Source: Bacillus sp. SM2101
Lineage (GTDB): Bacteria; Bacillota; Bacilli; Bacillales; SM2101
Direction: 5' to 3'
Length of the DNA: 32,362 nucleotides
Assembly: GCF_018588585.1 (NCBI RefSeq)
Contig: NZ_JAEUFG010000040.1
Span: forward strand, 1-32,362
Every line of letters starts with the position of its first letter. Position 1 is the stretch's first letter. Positions 31,539 to 32,362 of the stretch are shown piece by piece. Below the pieces are notes generated by a model. The model searched no databases, was not told the DNA's origin, and worked only from the letters and a program-made list of their open reading frames with translations. A program made the translations under genes and the position numbers.

Positions 31539-31829
31539 CTAAGTAAAGTGCACACCTTCCTTATCTAATAGCTCACACCCTGTGCCATATTTATTTTTCA
31601 AGGCTCCTTTGAAGCTTATATCCTCTAATTCCGGAAATTCTTTTTTCCATAGTTTGTAAAGACTATAGTTTTTAGGTTCTCCAGCCTTTACAAGTTTAAC
31701 AATATGGTAGCCATATTCATCACCACAACGTACTTTAACCCTACCTGTATCTATTGCAAATATTCTTCCTGATTCTGAAATTTCATATATACCTTCATAA
31801 CCGGTTATAGCAACTCGCTTTTCGCTCAT
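31539..31829 (-). CDS. NUMOD4-like small protein
   Basis: 96 residues from the ATG at 31829 (AAGGAGGAAAAA upstream); a TTG nine codons earlier contains that site. The N-terminus, ITGYEGIYEISESGRIFAID, matches the NUMOD4 motif (W.dI.GYEG.Y.vS..GrV), a DNA-binding module usually found in HNH homing endonucleases. No nuclease domain is present. The rest (YHIVKLVKAGEPKNYSLYKLW) looks like the following NUMOD/HNH N-terminal strand, so this may be a free-standing DNA-binding relict or a plasmid protein. It lies 42 bp upstream of the Hfq paralogue. Confidence 0.65.
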   Translation of the reverse strand: MSEKRVAITGYEGIYEISESGRIFAIDTGRVKVRCGDEYGYHIVKLVKAGEPKNYSLYKLWKKEFPELEDISFKGALKNKYGTGCELLDKEGVHFT

Positions 31830-32075
31830 TTTTTCCTCCTTACAAAACGATAACAATTGGGAACCACGGTTTTAATTTACCTATTATTGACTTCTATCCT
31901 ATCATATTCCAATATTTTCTTATATAGGGACTTATATATCAAAATTTAGGTAATAGTTTACTCTTAGAAGATAGATATGAGAAACAGGAGGTTTGATTTC
32001 TATTATGGAAAGAGCCGTAAAATGTCTAAGCTTGTTGAACAATGTTAATATATTTGGGGTTATACAGAACGGTAG

Positions 32076-32104
32076 TTCTTTCATAGGGAAAAATGTGGTA
32101 TAAT
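32076..32104 (+). promoter_or_regulatory. Promoter of the holin-like toxin gene
   Basis: TTCTTT (32076-32081), 17 bases, then a perfect TATAAT (32099-32104), 70 bases before the toxin start. The interval 31830-32075 has no gene that I can support. Confidence 0.55.
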
Positions 32105-32174
32105 AGAGAAAGATAGTATGTGAATAGGGCGGTCGGCTAATCCCCATGTCATGATAGTAAGGGGGTGACGCCAA

Positions 32175-32276
32175 ATGACTGTATACGAAGCACTGATGGT
32201 AGCACTGGGATTTTCTTCTTTAATTGTGGGACTAGTTGCATTGTTTGTGCACATGCAGTCAATGAATAAAAAATAG
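32175..32276 (+). CDS. Putative holin-like type I toxin (Hol_Tox family)
   Basis: 33 residues: MTVYEALMVALGFSSLIVGL and a continuing hydrophobic helix, ending in a polar, basic tail (QSMNKK). The MTVYEAL start is the hallmark of the putative holin-like toxin family common in bacilli. A very strong AAGGGGGTGACGCCAA precedes the ATG. Such peptides act in the membrane and are usually controlled by an antisense RNA overlapping the toxin mRNA. Just after the stop, ACCTCCCTT (32277-32285) can pair with AAGGGGG of the ribosome binding site (32159-32165), so the mRNA may fold to hide its own translation start. An insertion sequence begins 9 bases after the stop. Confidence 0.82.
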   Translation: MTVYEALMVALGFSSLIVGLVALFVHMQSMNKK

Positions 32277-32285
32277 ACCTCCCTT

Positions 32286-32362
32286 TGAACTGCACCCCAA
32301 TTGTTAGACAAAACTAACAACGGAGGTGCAGTTTTTAATGACAAAGTATTCCTTAGAAACTA
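32286..32362 (+). mobile_element. Left end of an IS3-family (IS150-like) element, continues beyond window
   Basis: TGAACTGCACCCCAATTG at 32286 is the typical TG-start terminal repeat of IS150-group elements, placed about 50 bases before the OrfA start. A long hairpin is formed by AACTGCACC (32288-32296) with GGTGCAGTT (32325-32333), and TTGTTAG (32301-32307) with CTAACAA (32314-32320). The right end lies outside the window, so target duplication cannot be checked. Confidence 0.7.
32338..32362 (+). CDS. IS3-family OrfA, first 8 codons only
   Basis: ATG at 32338 begins MTKYSLET and runs off the window. GGAGGTG at 32322-32328 is its ribosome binding site, with 9 bases spacing. This start resembles OrfA of IS150-like elements. 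The ribosome binding site lies inside the terminal hairpin. Confidence 0.55.

Noticed and set aside
31932-32344. 80- and 87-codon minus-strand ORFs over the toxin region
   Set aside because: They overlap the well-supported toxin gene and IS end and have no ribosome binding site.

Overview
The window looks like an accessory region, probably plasmid or integrative-element DNA, from a Bacillota bacterium close to Bacillus. Evidence: low GC, strong AGGAGG-type ribosome binding sites with ATG, GTG and TTG starts, a Gram-positive type IV secretion operon, plasmid-style HU and Hfq paralogues, a Bacillus holin-like type I toxin, and IS110 and IS3 family sequences. No rRNA, tRNA, CRISPR array, replication gene, relaxase or coupling protein was found.

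Layout. (1) 1-1020: 3' part of an IS110-family element. (2) 1300-6600: unrelated small accessory genes: a two-helix membrane protein, an eight-repeat YVTN propeller, a 33-residue hydrophobic peptide, a DUF4393 (Abi-alpha-like) protein, two unrecognised proteins and a small antisense ORF, then a gene-poor stretch. (3) 6931-19393, all on the minus strand: a likely undescribed RiPP-type biosynthetic cluster. (4) 19394-20835: debris, including a broken IS3-family element. (5) 20848-29680, minus strand: a conjugation operon (pilin, PrgI-like, split VirB4 N-domain, VirB4 ATPase, VirB6-like, M23 peptidase, membrane-anchored protein). (6) 29800-31830: HU, a nuclease-Excalibur lipoprotein broken by one stop codon, an Hfq paralogue and a NUMOD4-like protein. 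(7) 32076-32362: holin-like toxin gene abutted by the left end of an IS3-family element.

How the central cluster may work. Two almost identical 49-residue precursor peptides, each behind the same 17-bp dyad, precede a radical SAM/SPASM maturase, an aspartyl-tRNA synthetase paralogue with changed amino-acid pocket residues, three unrelated metallopeptidases (DUF885, M29-like, M1-like), an MFS exporter, a second radical SAM enzyme, an S-adenosylhomocysteinase-like NAD protein and an HD phosphohydrolase. A methyltransferase lies upstream. My reading (inference) is a peptide-scaffold pathway: the precursor is modified by radical chemistry and perhaps by an adenylation or aminoacylation step, degraded by the peptidases to a small product, and exported. 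Several of these genes overlap or lie within 25 bp of each other, and a hairpin after the proximal precursor could keep precursor RNA in excess.

Start codons were chosen from ribosome binding sites where these disagree with the longest ORF. Family assignments rest on motifs read by eye; no database search was possible.
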